This document shows, one piece after another, positions 17,712-26,299 of a stretch of DNA of 64,000 nucleotides. Every line of letters begins with the position of its first letter. Within the stretch, counting starts at the first letter, position 1. The DNA is from Aliagarivorans marinus DSM 23064. Lineage in GTDB: Bacteria > Pseudomonadota > Gammaproteobacteria > Enterobacterales > Celerinatantimonadaceae. Under the pieces are notes generated by a model. It ran no database searches. It was not told the DNA's origin and saw only the letters and a list, made by a program, of their open reading frames with translations. The stretch is from the NCBI RefSeq assembly GCF_000429485.1, contig NZ_AUBY01000009.1, forward strand, positions 62,001-126,000, in the 5' to 3' direction. Position numbers and translations under genes: made by a program.

Positions 17712-18161
17712 CTAGCTACCCATCCGCGATAAGGCCACCAACATCGGGATTACTAACAGTGAGCATAGCTCCAGTCGAATCAACCAGATAACCGCGCCAT
17801 GTTGACGGTAAGAGATCATCGATGGGCTGCCCTGACGGATGGCTTTCCGCCAGCGATAGAAGGTGGTGGTGGGATACAGCGACAGTAAAACCACTACAAA
17901 AAACACCAACATCTTCAGACCGAAATAAGGGTTATCAAGGTAGTTGGCGGAGACTTCTTCAAAGATCACGATGCGCATGGCACCGGTGATAAAAATCATG
18001 ATGGTGGAAAAGGCATGCAGAAAGTCCGCCATGAGCAGCTTTTCGACATCGTCTTCGCGCATTCCCTGGCGAAACAGAAACGCTTCAGAGCATAGAGCAC
18101 CGGCAAGCAATACGATGGCTATCACGTGAAGTCCGGCATTGATTGCTTGAAGCAGCATCAT
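17712..18161 (-). CDS. DUF2214 family membrane protein
   Basis: A 149-residue integral membrane protein with four predicted helices (about 5-27, 47-67, 80-100 and 125-145) and a basic loop around TTFYRWRKAIRQG. The pattern fits the DUF2214 family, whose function is unknown. It ends two bases before pldB and is probably translated from the same mRNA, which weakly suggests a membrane-lipid context. Two adjacent ATGs can serve as start. Confidence 0.7.
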   Translation of the reverse strand: MMLLQAINAGLHVIAIVLLAGALCSEAFLFRQGMREDDVEKLLMADFLHAFSTIMIFITGAMRIVIFEEVSANYLDNPYFGLKMLVFFVVVLLSLYPTTTFYRWRKAIRQGSPSMISYRQHGAVIWLIRLELCSLLVIPMLVALSRMGS

Positions 18162-18288
18162 TCAGCAGCTCTCATCGGTGGGGGTGTCCTTTGCAAGCGT
18201 TGTCAGCGAAAACGCGATGTTACTGCAATTCACACTATCATGCCATAGGCGAGCTTGGTAGCCTACAAGTAGTTGAAAAGGAAAGCTT

Positions 18289-19176
18289 ATGCAGGGAAAA
18301 AACGGGGCCTATTGGTTGTTGCTGTTACCGCCATTGTTCTGGGCCGGAAACTTTATCGCTGGGCGGCTGGTGGCTGACTCAGTGCCCCCCATGGCGCTGT
18401 CGTACTGGCGTTGGGTGCTGGCCATGTTACTGGCGCTGCCCTGGGTAGCTGGTGGGATGTGGCGCCAACGTAGGGTTATTGCTAAGCATTGGGGCATCTT
18501 GTTACTGCTGGGCACCTTGGGCGTTGCCAGCTTTAACTCTTTGGTTTACTTGGGGTTGCAGAACACCACCGCGACCAATGCCTTGATCATCAACTCCACC
18601 ATTCCGATGTTTATCCTGCTGTTCAATTGGGCCTTGCTCAAGGGCGGGTTGGATAAACGCCAGTTGCTGGGAATGCTGCTCTCTTTCCTAGGGGTGTTGG
18701 CGCTGTTGGTAAAAGGAGACTGGCGCTCGCTCAGCTGCTTGCAGATTAACGCCGGCGACCCTTGGATCGTGCTGTCCTCGATGGTGTGGGCGGGCTACTC
18801 GTTGGGACTACGCTTTAAACCGGCGGAGTTAAGTGGTGGGAGTTTTCTCGGGGTTACCTTAATCATTGGCGTGCTGGTGCTCAGCCCGCTCTACTGGTGG
18901 TGGATACCGCGCACACCATTTGCGCTGAGCCCACTGAATGTCGGCGCGCTCAGCTACGTGGCGATCTTTCCTTCGCTACTGGCCTACATGGCATGGAATC
19001 AAGGGGTGAAGGTGCTTGGCGCGGCCACCGCCGGGCAGTACATCCACCTGATGCCCTTGTTTGGCGCGGGGCTGTCGCTGACCATCCTCGACGAGCAGCT
19101 GGCATGGTTCCACGCCCAAGGTGCGGGCCTGATTGCCCTTGGTCTGGTGATGGCCTTGTATCGTTCGGCGCGTTAG
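18289..19176 (+). CDS. DMT-superfamily (EamA) transporter
   Basis: A 295-residue inner-membrane protein with two EamA repeats and about ten helices. The N-terminal WLLLLPPLFWAGNFIAGR and the later MAWNQGVKVLGAATAGQY are typical of the YdcZ/RhtA-like exporters. It differs clearly from the DMT protein at the start of the window. A ribosome-binding AAAGGAAAG lies seven bases before the ATG. The substrate is unknown. Confidence 0.85.
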   Translation: MQGKNGAYWLLLLPPLFWAGNFIAGRLVADSVPPMALSYWRWVLAMLLALPWVAGGMWRQRRVIAKHWGILLLLGTLGVASFNSLVYLGLQNTTATNALIINSTIPMFILLFNWALLKGGLDKRQLLGMLLSFLGVLALLVKGDWRSLSCLQINAGDPWIVLSSMVWAGYSLGLRFKPAELSGGSFLGVTLIIGVLVLSPLYWWWIPRTPFALSPLNVGALSYVAIFPSLLAYMAWNQGVKVLGAATAGQYIHLMPLFGAGLSLTILDEQLAWFHAQGAGLIALGLVMALYRSAR

Positions 19177-19198
19177 TTCTTTTAAACCAGCAGCCTGG

Positions 19199-19543
19199 CT
19201 ATTTCGGGTGAAAGCTCACAAACTGGGTGCCTTGCACGGTGAGCTCTCCTTGTGCCCCCTTTTTTAACTCGCGAAATATCCCGCGTTGGATCTCGAAGCG
19301 GCGTGCTTCCCCGCCTGCTGAGGGCTGAAAGTCCACGAAGTAACGGCAGCGTTCGGGGAAGTTCTCATGGGCATCGGGGTTAGGTGAGCGGCGAACCGGG
19401 CGTTCTTCCAGTTCGGTAATGGTGGCATCGAGCGAGTGGAGCGGTTGTTGTCGGTTCCAGCGATTAACTTGGGCCTTTCGCCAAAACTGGAAGGCTGATA
19501 AGGATAAGATCACGATAAGTGCTAACAGCCACCACCACGGCAT
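19199..19543 (-). CDS. DUF2500 family protein (YhhM-like)
   Basis: A 114-residue protein with one N-terminal membrane helix (WWWLLALIVILSLSAFQFW) and a C-terminal beta-rich domain, CRYFVDFQPSAGGEARRFEI then GTQFVSFHPK. This pattern and length match DUF2500 proteins such as E. coli YhhM. The domain probably faces the periplasm. Function is not known. It converges on the DMT gene with a 22-base gap. Confidence 0.7.
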   Translation of the reverse strand: MPWWWLLALIVILSLSAFQFWRKAQVNRWNRQQPLHSLDATITELEERPVRRSPNPDAHENFPERCRYFVDFQPSAGGEARRFEIQRGIFRELKKGAQGELTVQGTQFVSFHPK

Positions 19544-19691
19544 AACAATTCTCCTGTTAAAAATTCATCCATAGTATAGTTGTCATTAAGGAACTGTCTG
19601 AGTGACCACAAGCTACCGATTTAGCAAGATTTTTTAGGTTTCTCGGCGAATACAGAATGTCTGGCTGAAAGTCCTCAGCAGGGAGCGTTGG

Positions 19692-21410
19692 ATGTGGCAA
19701 GCGACTAGCAAATCAAAGTGGTTGATCGTGCCGTTGGCCTCGCTGTATTTTTTTTCCTTCCAGCTTCAAGCATCGGTGACGGCGGGCTGGCAGGTCCTCA
19801 GTTGGGGAGGCTGCCCACAGCTACGGGTTGGCGAGTTCGCTCTGGAGCAATCGAGTTGGATGCTTTCCTCACTGGATATCGACCTGAGCTGCAGCCAAGA
19901 GAACCCCGCCGATAGCGCCCCTCCGTCCCCAGAGCAGCTCGATGCGCAGCTGCAGCAAGCCATCTCCGCCCTTGCCCAGTTGCCACTGCCTAAGCAACTC
20001 AATTTGGTCGTTAGCGATTGGCAGGTCACCAGCCCGAACCTGCCGCCGCTTTCAGGTTCTGCCACGCTCCAGCGGGACCACGACAGCTGGTCGCTGCAGC
20101 TAGTCGAAGATAGCGGTAGCCAGCTTGAACTCACCCTGCACGCGCACACGCCGCCAGCGTTGCGCGCTAGGCTCTCTAGCTCCCTGTTAAACGCGCTTGG
20201 TGTTGCTGAGTTCATCAACCAACACTATCCCGCCGCACGCTTACAGCCTTTGCAGCTAAATGCCAGCTTGGCAGAAGGGCTGTGGCAGGCGGAATTGGCG
20301 CTAGGTGATCTCAGTGCGCAACTCGAGCTGGAGATGACCGCACCTTGGCTGATGCATGCCCAGTTTTCGGCAGTCACTTTGCCGAATGACCTGCTGCTAC
20401 CTGCCAGCCAATGGCAACTCACTCCTGATCTCTGGCAGCTCGGGATGGCGGATTGGAACATCGAGGCGCAAGGGCGCTGGCAGCTGGCGCCACTGGCACT
20501 GAGTGGGCGCTTTGCGGTGAAGCAACTGCAGCTACCACTGGCCGACTTGGTGCCGGGGGCCAGTGACTTTCGTTGGCTCAGCGGGCAGGCCAATGGCCAG
20601 TTCGCCTATCAGCCTGAGTCGCTCACACTCTCCACCGATGTTACGGCGCTCAATGCATTACTGGGCGATAATCCCATCAAGGACGCTGCGCTCAGCGGCT
20701 ATCTGGAGTACCAACCCGCTCAAGGCTGGCAGCACCAAGGCGAATGGTGGGTCGACGAGATAGATATTGGCCTGAGCTTACGCTCGCTACAAGGCAGCTG
20801 GCAGCAGCCTTGGCAGCCAGAACCTTTGGCGATCGAGGCCCTGCAGCTCAGCCCGCTGGCGTTTCAGTTGCTCGGTGGTGAGGCTGTGGTGAATCTGCTC
20901 TCGCTATCACCGACCTATAAAGGACAGCTGGTGTTCAGCGGCGTCTCGCTGCCGAGTCTGAGTGGCTTGTACCCGGATATTGGCTTGCTGGTGGAGGGGG
21001 AACTGGCCGGTAGCTTGCCGTGGCAGTGGCAAGGGCAGGGCGTATCGGTGGAAGGTGGGAAGCTGTTTGTTGAGCGCCCGCCGGGACGGATTAAGATCAA
21101 CCACGCTGCCTTGGCGAGTCTCAAGCAGCAGCATCCCGGGCTGGACTTCTCGCTGAGCTTGTTAGAGGATTTTAATTACAGTCAGTTAGGGGCCGAAGTG
21201 GACTTCAGCCCCGAGGGCGATCTGGATATGCGGGTGAACCTTTATGGCCGCAATCAACAGGTATCGCCAAGGCCGGTAGAACTCAACTACCATCATCAAG
21301 AGAATATGTACCAGTTACTGCGCAGCTTGCGCATTGGCGACCAACTATCAGGACAGGTGCAACAATGGATAGATACCGTAACAGGTTCTGCTTCCTCGCC
21401 CTCACCGTGA
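19692..21410 (+). CDS. ydbH: YdbH-like envelope lipid-transport protein
   Basis: A 572-residue protein with one N-terminal membrane segment followed by long beta-rich, Gln/Trp-rich repeats ending in the DctA-YdbH domain (from about 400). In E. coli, YdbH is an AsmA-like bridge that, together with TamB and YhdP, moves phospholipids between inner and outer membranes. The order ydbH-ynbE-ydbL is intact here. E. coli YdbH is about 880 residues, so this version is roughly one third shorter and would span less of the periplasm unless it oligomerises. The gene overlaps ynbE by 46 bases. GGGAG precedes the ATG. Confidence 0.8.
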   Translation: MWQATSKSKWLIVPLASLYFFSFQLQASVTAGWQVLSWGGCPQLRVGEFALEQSSWMLSSLDIDLSCSQENPADSAPPSPEQLDAQLQQAISALAQLPLPKQLNLVVSDWQVTSPNLPPLSGSATLQRDHDSWSLQLVEDSGSQLELTLHAHTPPALRARLSSSLLNALGVAEFINQHYPAARLQPLQLNASLAEGLWQAELALGDLSAQLELEMTAPWLMHAQFSAVTLPNDLLLPASQWQLTPDLWQLGMADWNIEAQGRWQLAPLALSGRFAVKQLQLPLADLVPGASDFRWLSGQANGQFAYQPESLTLSTDVTALNALLGDNPIKDAALSGYLEYQPAQGWQHQGEWWVDEIDIGLSLRSLQGSWQQPWQPEPLAIEALQLSPLAFQLLGGEAVVNLLSLSPTYKGQLVFSGVSLPSLSGLYPDIGLLVEGELAGSLPWQWQGQGVSVEGGKLFVERPPGRIKINHAALASLKQQHPGLDFSLSLLEDFNYSQLGAEVDFSPEGDLDMRVNLYGRNQQVSPRPVELNYHHQENMYQLLRSLRIGDQLSGQVQQWIDTVTGSASSPSP

Positions 21411-21556
21411 TGTTGTTTGCGTGCACCCCCCGCGTGGAGGTGGCCGTCGACAAACCTATCACAGTGAATTTAAACGTGAAGATCGACCACGAGATCCGGG
21501 TCAAGGTCGATCAACAGCTGGACGAGTTGTTCAGCGAAGACAGCGGACTATTTTAG
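21365..21556 (+). CDS. ynbE: YnbE-family lipoprotein
   Basis: A 63-residue lipoprotein whose lipobox LFAC places the lipidated cysteine at about residue 20, followed by alternating VEVAVDKPITVNLNVKID. The protein is the outer-membrane partner of YdbH, thought to extend its beta-groove. The start lies inside the end of ydbH in another frame, so translation is probably coupled. It is followed by ydbL six bases later. Confidence 0.88.
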   Translation: MDRYRNRFCFLALTVMLFACTPRVEVAVDKPITVNLNVKIDHEIRVKVDQQLDELFSEDSGLF

Positions 21557-21562
21557 GAGAGC

Positions 21563-21889
21563 ATGATGACGTGGAATAAGTGGTTAATCGCATTACTGCT
21601 GAGTGTCAGCTTCTCAAGTATGGCGCTGGATTTGGCCGATGCGAAACAGCAAGGCTGGGTGGGCGAGCAGCGTAACGGCATGCTGGCGGTGCTCAGCAAT
21701 CAGAGCGGGGTTGCCGCGCTGGTGGCCGATGTGAACAAGAAACGTGAGAGCCGTTATAAGAAGATTGCCGCCGACAACAACCTTAGTGTTGAGCAGGTTG
21801 GCCAGCTAGCGGGTAAGAAAGCGATAGAGCGCAGTGACCGCGGGCATATGGTGGAAGCCGCCGACGGCCGCTTTGTCGCCAAGCCCTGA
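21563..21889 (+). CDS. ydbL: YdbL-family periplasmic protein (DUF1318)
   Basis: A 108-residue protein with a signal peptide (WLIALLLSVSFSSMA) and a DUF1318 domain: DAKQQGWVGEQRNGMLAV and AALVADVNKKRESRYKKIAADN. YdbL is proposed to help assemble the YdbH-YnbE complex. An AGGAG precedes two consecutive ATGs; the second, at 21566, has the better spacing. It converges on the LacI-type gene, whose stop lies two bases away. Confidence 0.88.
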   Translation: MMTWNKWLIALLLSVSFSSMALDLADAKQQGWVGEQRNGMLAVLSNQSGVAALVADVNKKRESRYKKIAADNNLSVEQVGQLAGKKAIERSDRGHMVEAADGRFVAKP

Positions 21890-21890
21890 G

Positions 21891-22859
21891 TTAACTCGAC
21901 TCGCGCAGTACAAAGCTGGGGGAAACCATTACGCCCTCAGCTTGTTCCTGACAGACCCGTTGAGCGCCCAGCTCTCCCATCTCGTTGAGCGGCTGGGCCA
22001 CGGTGGATAGCGCCGGATGAGATAGCTGCGCATAGTAGTTGTCATCGTAGCCCACAATCGCCAGTTGCTCGGGCACCTTAATTCCTAACTGATTAGCTGC
22101 GCGAATCGCGCCTGCCGCCATATTATCGTTGCAGCAGAACAGCGCGTCGGGGGCAAACTTGGGCAAAAACTCCAAGGCTTGCTGATAGGCGAGCTGTTCT
22201 TGCATCTCGGCGTTGAGGATCGCGCCTTGCTCCAGGCTGACCCCTTTGCCGCTCAACTCATCGAGAAAGCCCGCCATGCGCTCATTCACATCGGGAATAT
22301 GCTCTGCGCCACGCAAACAGGCGAGCTTTTTATAGCCGCGCTCCAGCAGATGACGCGCTACCATGCGGCCGCCCAGATCCTCGTCCACCCAAATACACTG
22401 AGACTCCAGCTCGGGAATGCGGCGACCCAGCACCACCATGTTCTTTATCTTGCCATTAAGCTCCAGCAGCATCTCGGTGTTAAGCCGCGAGGTGAGCACC
22501 AGTAAGCCGTCGATCTGGCGACACTGCAGGAAGTTAATCGCTTCCAAGGTTTCGTCGTTGGAGTGGCCGCCAGCGGTGACAATCAAGTGCTTACCTAGTC
22601 TGCGCAGCTCATGCTGTACCGCGTGAATAATCTCGCTATGGTAGGGGCCAGATAGGGTCTCAACCACCATCCCAATACAGTTGGAATGACGTCGCGCCAA
22701 GGATTGGGCAACTGCATTGGGGTGGTAGTCGAGCTCGTCGATGGCGGCTTGGATCTTACGCTTGGCCTTGTCGGAAACGTTGGGACTGCCATTGAGGTAG
22801 CGCGAAACCGTACTGCGCGAAACGCCAGCATGCTCAGCAACTTTGTAGATGTTTACCAC
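21891..22859 (-). CDS. LacI-family transcriptional regulator (orphan)
   Basis: A 322-residue regulator with the LacI HTH (IYKVAEHAGVSRSTVSRYLNGSPNVS), the hinge helix (NAVAQSLARRHSN) and a sugar-binding periplasmic-type core. The start is a GTG after AAGGAAAA. No sugar gene lies beside it, so its targets are elsewhere. Its HTH recognition residues differ from those of the LacI protein at 58421, so the two probably read different operators. Confidence 0.88.
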   Translation of the reverse strand: MVNIYKVAEHAGVSRSTVSRYLNGSPNVSDKAKRKIQAAIDELDYHPNAVAQSLARRHSNCIGMVVETLSGPYHSEIIHAVQHELRRLGKHLIVTAGGHSNDETLEAINFLQCRQIDGLLVLTSRLNTEMLLELNGKIKNMVVLGRRIPELESQCIWVDEDLGGRMVARHLLERGYKKLACLRGAEHIPDVNERMAGFLDELSGKGVSLEQGAILNAEMQEQLAYQQALEFLPKFAPDALFCCNDNMAAGAIRAANQLGIKVPEQLAIVGYDDNYYAQLSHPALSTVAQPLNEMGELGAQRVCQEQAEGVMVSPSFVLRESS

Positions 22860-23053
22860 GTATTTTCCTTGACTGTCTGCCTTTGGCAGGCGCTGTTATG
22901 GTTATCGTTGGGTGTCGGGCGGTAAGCAAAGCTCCGCTAAACAGGTGGAACTGCAATCACCTAACTATGCAGATTGGTATACCACCGCTGTTGTGAAAAA
23001 GCATCCGTTGCTCTGGCGGTTTCATCGGCACCATCGCGAAATTGAGAGGGCTC

Positions 23054-23386
23054 TCACTGCTGCTGCAGGTAGCGCTGCAACTCATGTTCAATGGCGGTCA
23101 AGCATGCCTGGCACTGCGCGATCAGTTCGGGATGCTGCGCCGGGTCGCTGTGCTTGCTCTGCTCCAATAGATAAGTGAGGCGGGGGCTGCATACCACCGC
23201 GGCCAAACCTTGCAGTTGGATCCGCTGGGCCACCTGAATCTCACCCAGTTCGCTGGCTTGATTGAGTAGCTGCTGCTCTTGGGCGAGTCCGTCTAACACT
23301 TGGGCCAACCAGTCGGCCAGCAGGGCCGGTTGAGAGTATTGAGCGAATAGCTTGGGCCAGTCGAGCAGGGTATCGGAATGACTCAT
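23054..23386 (-). CDS. Small helical protein, possibly a degenerate Hpt domain
   Basis: A 110-residue, mostly helical, soluble protein. The stretch AQRIQLQGLAAVVCSPRLTYLLEQ has the shape of the helix that carries the phosphorylated histidine in Hpt domains, but Ile stands where the His should be and Gln where the following Lys should be. If it is an Hpt relative it could not carry phosphate. The start overlaps the stop of the DUF1820 gene by four bases (ATGA), so the two are translationally coupled. I do not recognise a named family. Confidence 0.5.
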   Translation of the reverse strand: MSHSDTLLDWPKLFAQYSQPALLADWLAQVLDGLAQEQQLLNQASELGEIQVAQRIQLQGLAAVVCSPRLTYLLEQSKHSDPAQHPELIAQCQACLTAIEHELQRYLQQQ

Positions 23387-23697
23387 GACTGACTCGGGGT
23401 GTAGATCGGCCCGGGAAAGGGGGTGACCGAGCCGTGCTCTTGGATCTTGGCTGGTCCGGCTTTTTCTACCGCATCAATGCGCAGGATACTGTGCATTGGC
23501 ACAAAGGTGCGCTGCACCTTGGAGAACTCGCTTTTGAGTTTCTCCTCGCTGGGGTCGACCAACAGCTGGGCGTGGTTGTCGAAGACGAAGTCGGCCAGTT
23601 CTATAAAGCCGAACAAGCTGCTCTGGGTGACTTCTTTTACGTAGACCTCGTAGCGTTTATCGCCGAGGTTGAACAATACTCGATAGACCTGATCCAT
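23383..23697 (-). CDS. DUF1820 family protein
   Basis: A 104-residue protein with the DUF1820 pattern: YRVLFNLGDKRYEVYVKEV, then VDPSEEKLKSEF, RTFVPMHSILRIDAVEK and GPAKI. It is a small soluble protein of unknown function conserved in gammaproteobacteria. The start could also be a GTG three codons upstream at 23706; neither has a strong ribosome-binding site. It is coupled to the next gene through ATGA. Confidence 0.8.
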   Translation of the reverse strand: MDQVYRVLFNLGDKRYEVYVKEVTQSSLFGFIELADFVFDNHAQLLVDPSEEKLKSEFSKVQRTFVPMHSILRIDAVEKAGPAKIQEHGSVTPFPGPIYTPSQS

Positions 23698-23796
23698 GGT
23701 TACCACTTGTGGACTAAACGTTATCTGACGGGGTGTGTTGGTGCATTGTATACAGGTGGGAGTGGCGAGAGCAGCAAATTTTGGTCAGTGTGAACA

Positions 23797-23822
23797 AAAA
23801 AGGCAGCCGAGGCTGCCTTTTT
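23797..23822. terminator. Terminator between convergent or divergent small genes
   Basis: AAAAAGGCAGCC (23797-23808) pairs with GGCTGCCTTTTT (23811-23822). A-tract and T-tract flank the stem. It lies just after the stop of the small minus-strand gene at 23825, so it terminates that gene and may act both ways. Confidence 0.75.
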
Positions 23823-23824
23823 CT

Positions 23825-23971
23825 CTATTCTTCATCTTCGTGGTTGGGATCGCGATACTGTGACATTTCTTGTGGATCGATCCCAAGCTCTTCACAGGCA
23901 TCGATAAACGAAGCACCGGTGTGGCACATCAGGATTTCGATTGCAGGTAAGAGCGAATGAGCATCTGCCAT
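23825..23971 (-). CDS. Small acidic protein of unknown function
   Basis: A 48-residue protein starting at the ATG after AAGGAAAG; upstream in-frame codons to 24040 have no such signal. The sequence is acidic, with two cysteines (LMCHTGASFIDACEEL) and a charged tail DPNHEDEE. The Cys-His-Cys spacing could bind a metal, but that is speculative. The good ribosome-binding site and following terminator argue for a real gene. Confidence 0.55.
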   Translation of the reverse strand: MADAHSLLPAIEILMCHTGASFIDACEELGIDPQEMSQYRDPNHEDEE

Positions 23972-24182
23972 ATTGCTTTCCTTTGCACTAATTGTTGACC
24001 GAATTCCCTCTGCAGAGGGCCGTACACTTTGCCATAGCAAACTGCGTTTGTTTAGTGAGTTCTATCACAATATAGCAGAAGAGCTACCCGACTTTAGTGG
24101 CAGAGTCGCCCCGGGAAAACTTTGTAAGTCGGCGTCTCAATCGATACACTGCATTAAATACAATCACTTAAAAACAACAGTA

Positions 24183-24578
24183 ATGGCTAATCTTTACCCC
24201 ATGCTTAAACACTTGCATATGACGTTTGCTTTGTTAAGTGTGATCGGCTTCACGTTTCGCTGGGTGCTGGCGTTATGTAACTCGCCCATCCGCCAGCAGC
24301 GTTGGCTGAAGGTGGCACCGCATATTATCGATACGGTGCTGCTGGTTTCGGCCCTGATGTTGTGCTGGATCCTCCGTCAGTATCCCTTTGTCAGCCTATG
24401 GCTAAGCGCCAAAGTCGGCTTCTTGGTGCTGTATATCTGGCTGGGTTTGGCGGCGCTGAAGTGGGCCAAGACTCGCGCTAAGCAGCTACTTTATGGCTTG
24501 GCTGCGCTGCTGTGCTTTGCCCAGATCTTGGCGATCGCCTTCTCTCGCTCACCGATGGGGTTGTTGGCCGGTGTTTGA
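24183..24578 (+). CDS. SirB2 family membrane protein
   Basis: A 131-residue protein with four predicted helices and the N-terminal YPMLKHLHMTFALLSVIGFTFRW typical of SirB2. The family is named from Salmonella sirB, once linked to invasion-gene control; the biochemical role is unknown. The start is chosen as the first ATG of the hydrophobic frame; the frame open from 23973 is not hydrophobic before it. The stop overlaps the next small gene. Confidence 0.75.
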   Translation: MANLYPMLKHLHMTFALLSVIGFTFRWVLALCNSPIRQQRWLKVAPHIIDTVLLVSALMLCWILRQYPFVSLWLSAKVGFLVLYIWLGLAALKWAKTRAKQLLYGLAALLCFAQILAIAFSRSPMGLLAGV

Positions 24579-24804
24579 GTTACTGCTACGCCCCTTATTG
24601 CATAACCTGTGGCGGCTTTCCTCGCTACTGAGCTTCCCGCTGATCGCCTACCTGTACTGTCAGGTCAATGAGCTGAGCTTTGCCGACCTCGACCAAGGCA
24701 GCAACTGGCACAAAGGCGCAGTGGTGGGCTTATATCTGGTGTATCTGTTGGTGTGGTGGAAGCTCAATCCTCGGGTCGGCCGGGTGAGTCAACACAAGCT
24801 CTAG
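24571..24804 (+). CDS. Small two-helix membrane protein
   Basis: A 77-residue frame starting at a GTG that overlaps the end of the SirB2 gene by eight bases. Two hydrophobic stretches, near residues 10-28 and 50-65, suggest a small membrane protein, and the coupling suggests it works with SirB2. I do not recognise the family; the start could be a few codons away. Confidence 0.5.
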   Translation: MFELLLRPLLHNLWRLSSLLSFPLIAYLYCQVNELSFADLDQGSNWHKGAVVGLYLVYLLVWWKLNPRVGRVSQHKL

Positions 24805-24835
24805 CCCCAAGCCCAAGCAAAAAGCAAAAGCAGGC

Positions 24836-26287
24836 CTAACTGTAGCGCCAATAACGCGGTAGCAGCAGCACCACAAAGGTCAGCACTTCCAAGCGGCCCA
24901 GCAACATACCAAAGGACAACAGCCACTTGGCTAAATCGGGCAGCTCGTGGAAATTATGGTCAGGTCCAATCACCCTACCTAGCCCCGGGCCAACGTTGGC
25001 CACGGCAGTGACCGCGCCGGAGATGGCGGTCACCGGGTCGAGGCCAATCAGCGCCAGACAGGCCGCCAGCAAGATAATGGTAAAGCCGAAGGCCATCAAA
25101 AACGCAATTACCGAACGAATCGTGTCTTCACTGACAATCCGCCCGTTATAGCGCTGCGGGTAGCAGGCGCGTGGGTGGATCAGTTGATTCAGTTGGCGCT
25201 GTAGGATCCCCCAGGCAATCTGAAAGCGGAATAGCTTAACCCCGCCGGAGGTGGAGCCGGAGCAAGCGCCGCAGACCATCAAGAAGGCAAACAGGACCGT
25301 GGTAAAGCTGCCCCAGTGGCTGAAGTCGGTCAGGCCAAAGCCGGTGGTGGTGACGATGGAGATAATATTGAACACGCTGATGCGGATCGCCGCCTCCAGT
25401 GGAAACTTGCCCTCCAGCCACAGCCACAAGCTCATCATGGTGCCCACCACCACAACCAACCAGATAAAGCCGCGTACCTGAGTGTCGTTAAAGACCTTAC
25501 TGATTTGCCGCTGACGCAGCCCGGCGATAATCAGCAAGAACGGCATGCCGCCGAGGAACATAAACAAGCTACCGACCCAGTGACTGGCATGGGAGAAGTG
25601 GGCCATCGACTCGTCCGAGGTGGAATAGCCGCCGGTGGAGAGGGTGGTCATGGCATGGTTGGTGGCGTGAAACCAGCTCATACCGCTGAACTTGTAGGCG
25701 AGGGTGCAGGCTAAGGTTAGGCCCAAATAGAGCCAAACCATATTGGCCGCCACATGCTTGGTTTTGGGGTTGCCTTTGTCGGACCAATCGGAGGATTCGG
25801 TCTGGAACAGGCGCATCCCGCCCACATTCAAGAACGGCAGAATCGCCACACTCAATACGATAAAGCCAATCCCGCCGAGCCACTGCAGCATCGAGCGCCA
25901 TAGCAAGATGGTGTAGGGCATATCATCGAGCCCCTGTAGCACGGTGGAGCCGGTGGTGGTTAGCCCTGACATCGCCTCAAAGCAGGCGTCGGTCCAGCTT
26001 ATGCCGTGGTAAAACGCCAGCGGCAGCGCGCCGAACAGCCACACCAGCAGCCACACGCTGCTGGTGAGCAGGAACATCTCGCGCACTTGCAGGTGGAAGG
26101 GGCGCTTACGGCCGATATGGATCAGCAGTAATGCGACGGTTTGGGTCAGCAAAAACGCGTAGATAAAGTCGACATACTCTGGCTCGTTATGCCAGATACC
26201 GATCGCCAACGGGGCGAGCATCGCCAGTGCCAGCTTGGAAAGTACCAAGCCAAACACCAGCGCGAGGGGGAGTAAGCGGTCCATCAC
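24836..26287 (-). CDS. trkH: Trk potassium uptake protein TrkH
   Basis: A 483-residue potassium channel-like transporter with four M1-P-M2 repeats. The filter segments are readable: LTTTGSTVLQG, LSTGGYSTSD, VTTTGFGLTDF and NVGPGLGRVIG, each with the selectivity glycine. It partners with the TrkA ring encoded 12 bases upstream, forming a trkA-trkH operon. Length equals that of E. coli TrkH. Confidence 0.95.
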   Translation of the reverse strand: MMDRLLPLALVFGLVLSKLALAMLAPLAIGIWHNEPEYVDFIYAFLLTQTVALLLIHIGRKRPFHLQVREMFLLTSSVWLLVWLFGALPLAFYHGISWTDACFEAMSGLTTTGSTVLQGLDDMPYTILLWRSMLQWLGGIGFIVLSVAILPFLNVGGMRLFQTESSDWSDKGNPKTKHVAANMVWLYLGLTLACTLAYKFSGMSWFHATNHAMTTLSTGGYSTSDESMAHFSHASHWVGSLFMFLGGMPFLLIIAGLRQRQISKVFNDTQVRGFIWLVVVVGTMMSLWLWLEGKFPLEAAIRISVFNIISIVTTTGFGLTDFSHWGSFTTVLFAFLMVCGACSGSTSGGVKLFRFQIAWGILQRQLNQLIHPRACYPQRYNGRIVSEDTIRSVIAFLMAFGFTIILLAACLALIGLDPVTAISGAVTAVANVGPGLGRVIGPDHNFHELPDLAKWLLSFGMLLGRLEVLTFVVLLLPRYWRYS

Positions 26288-26299
26288 TTTGCCCAGAGA

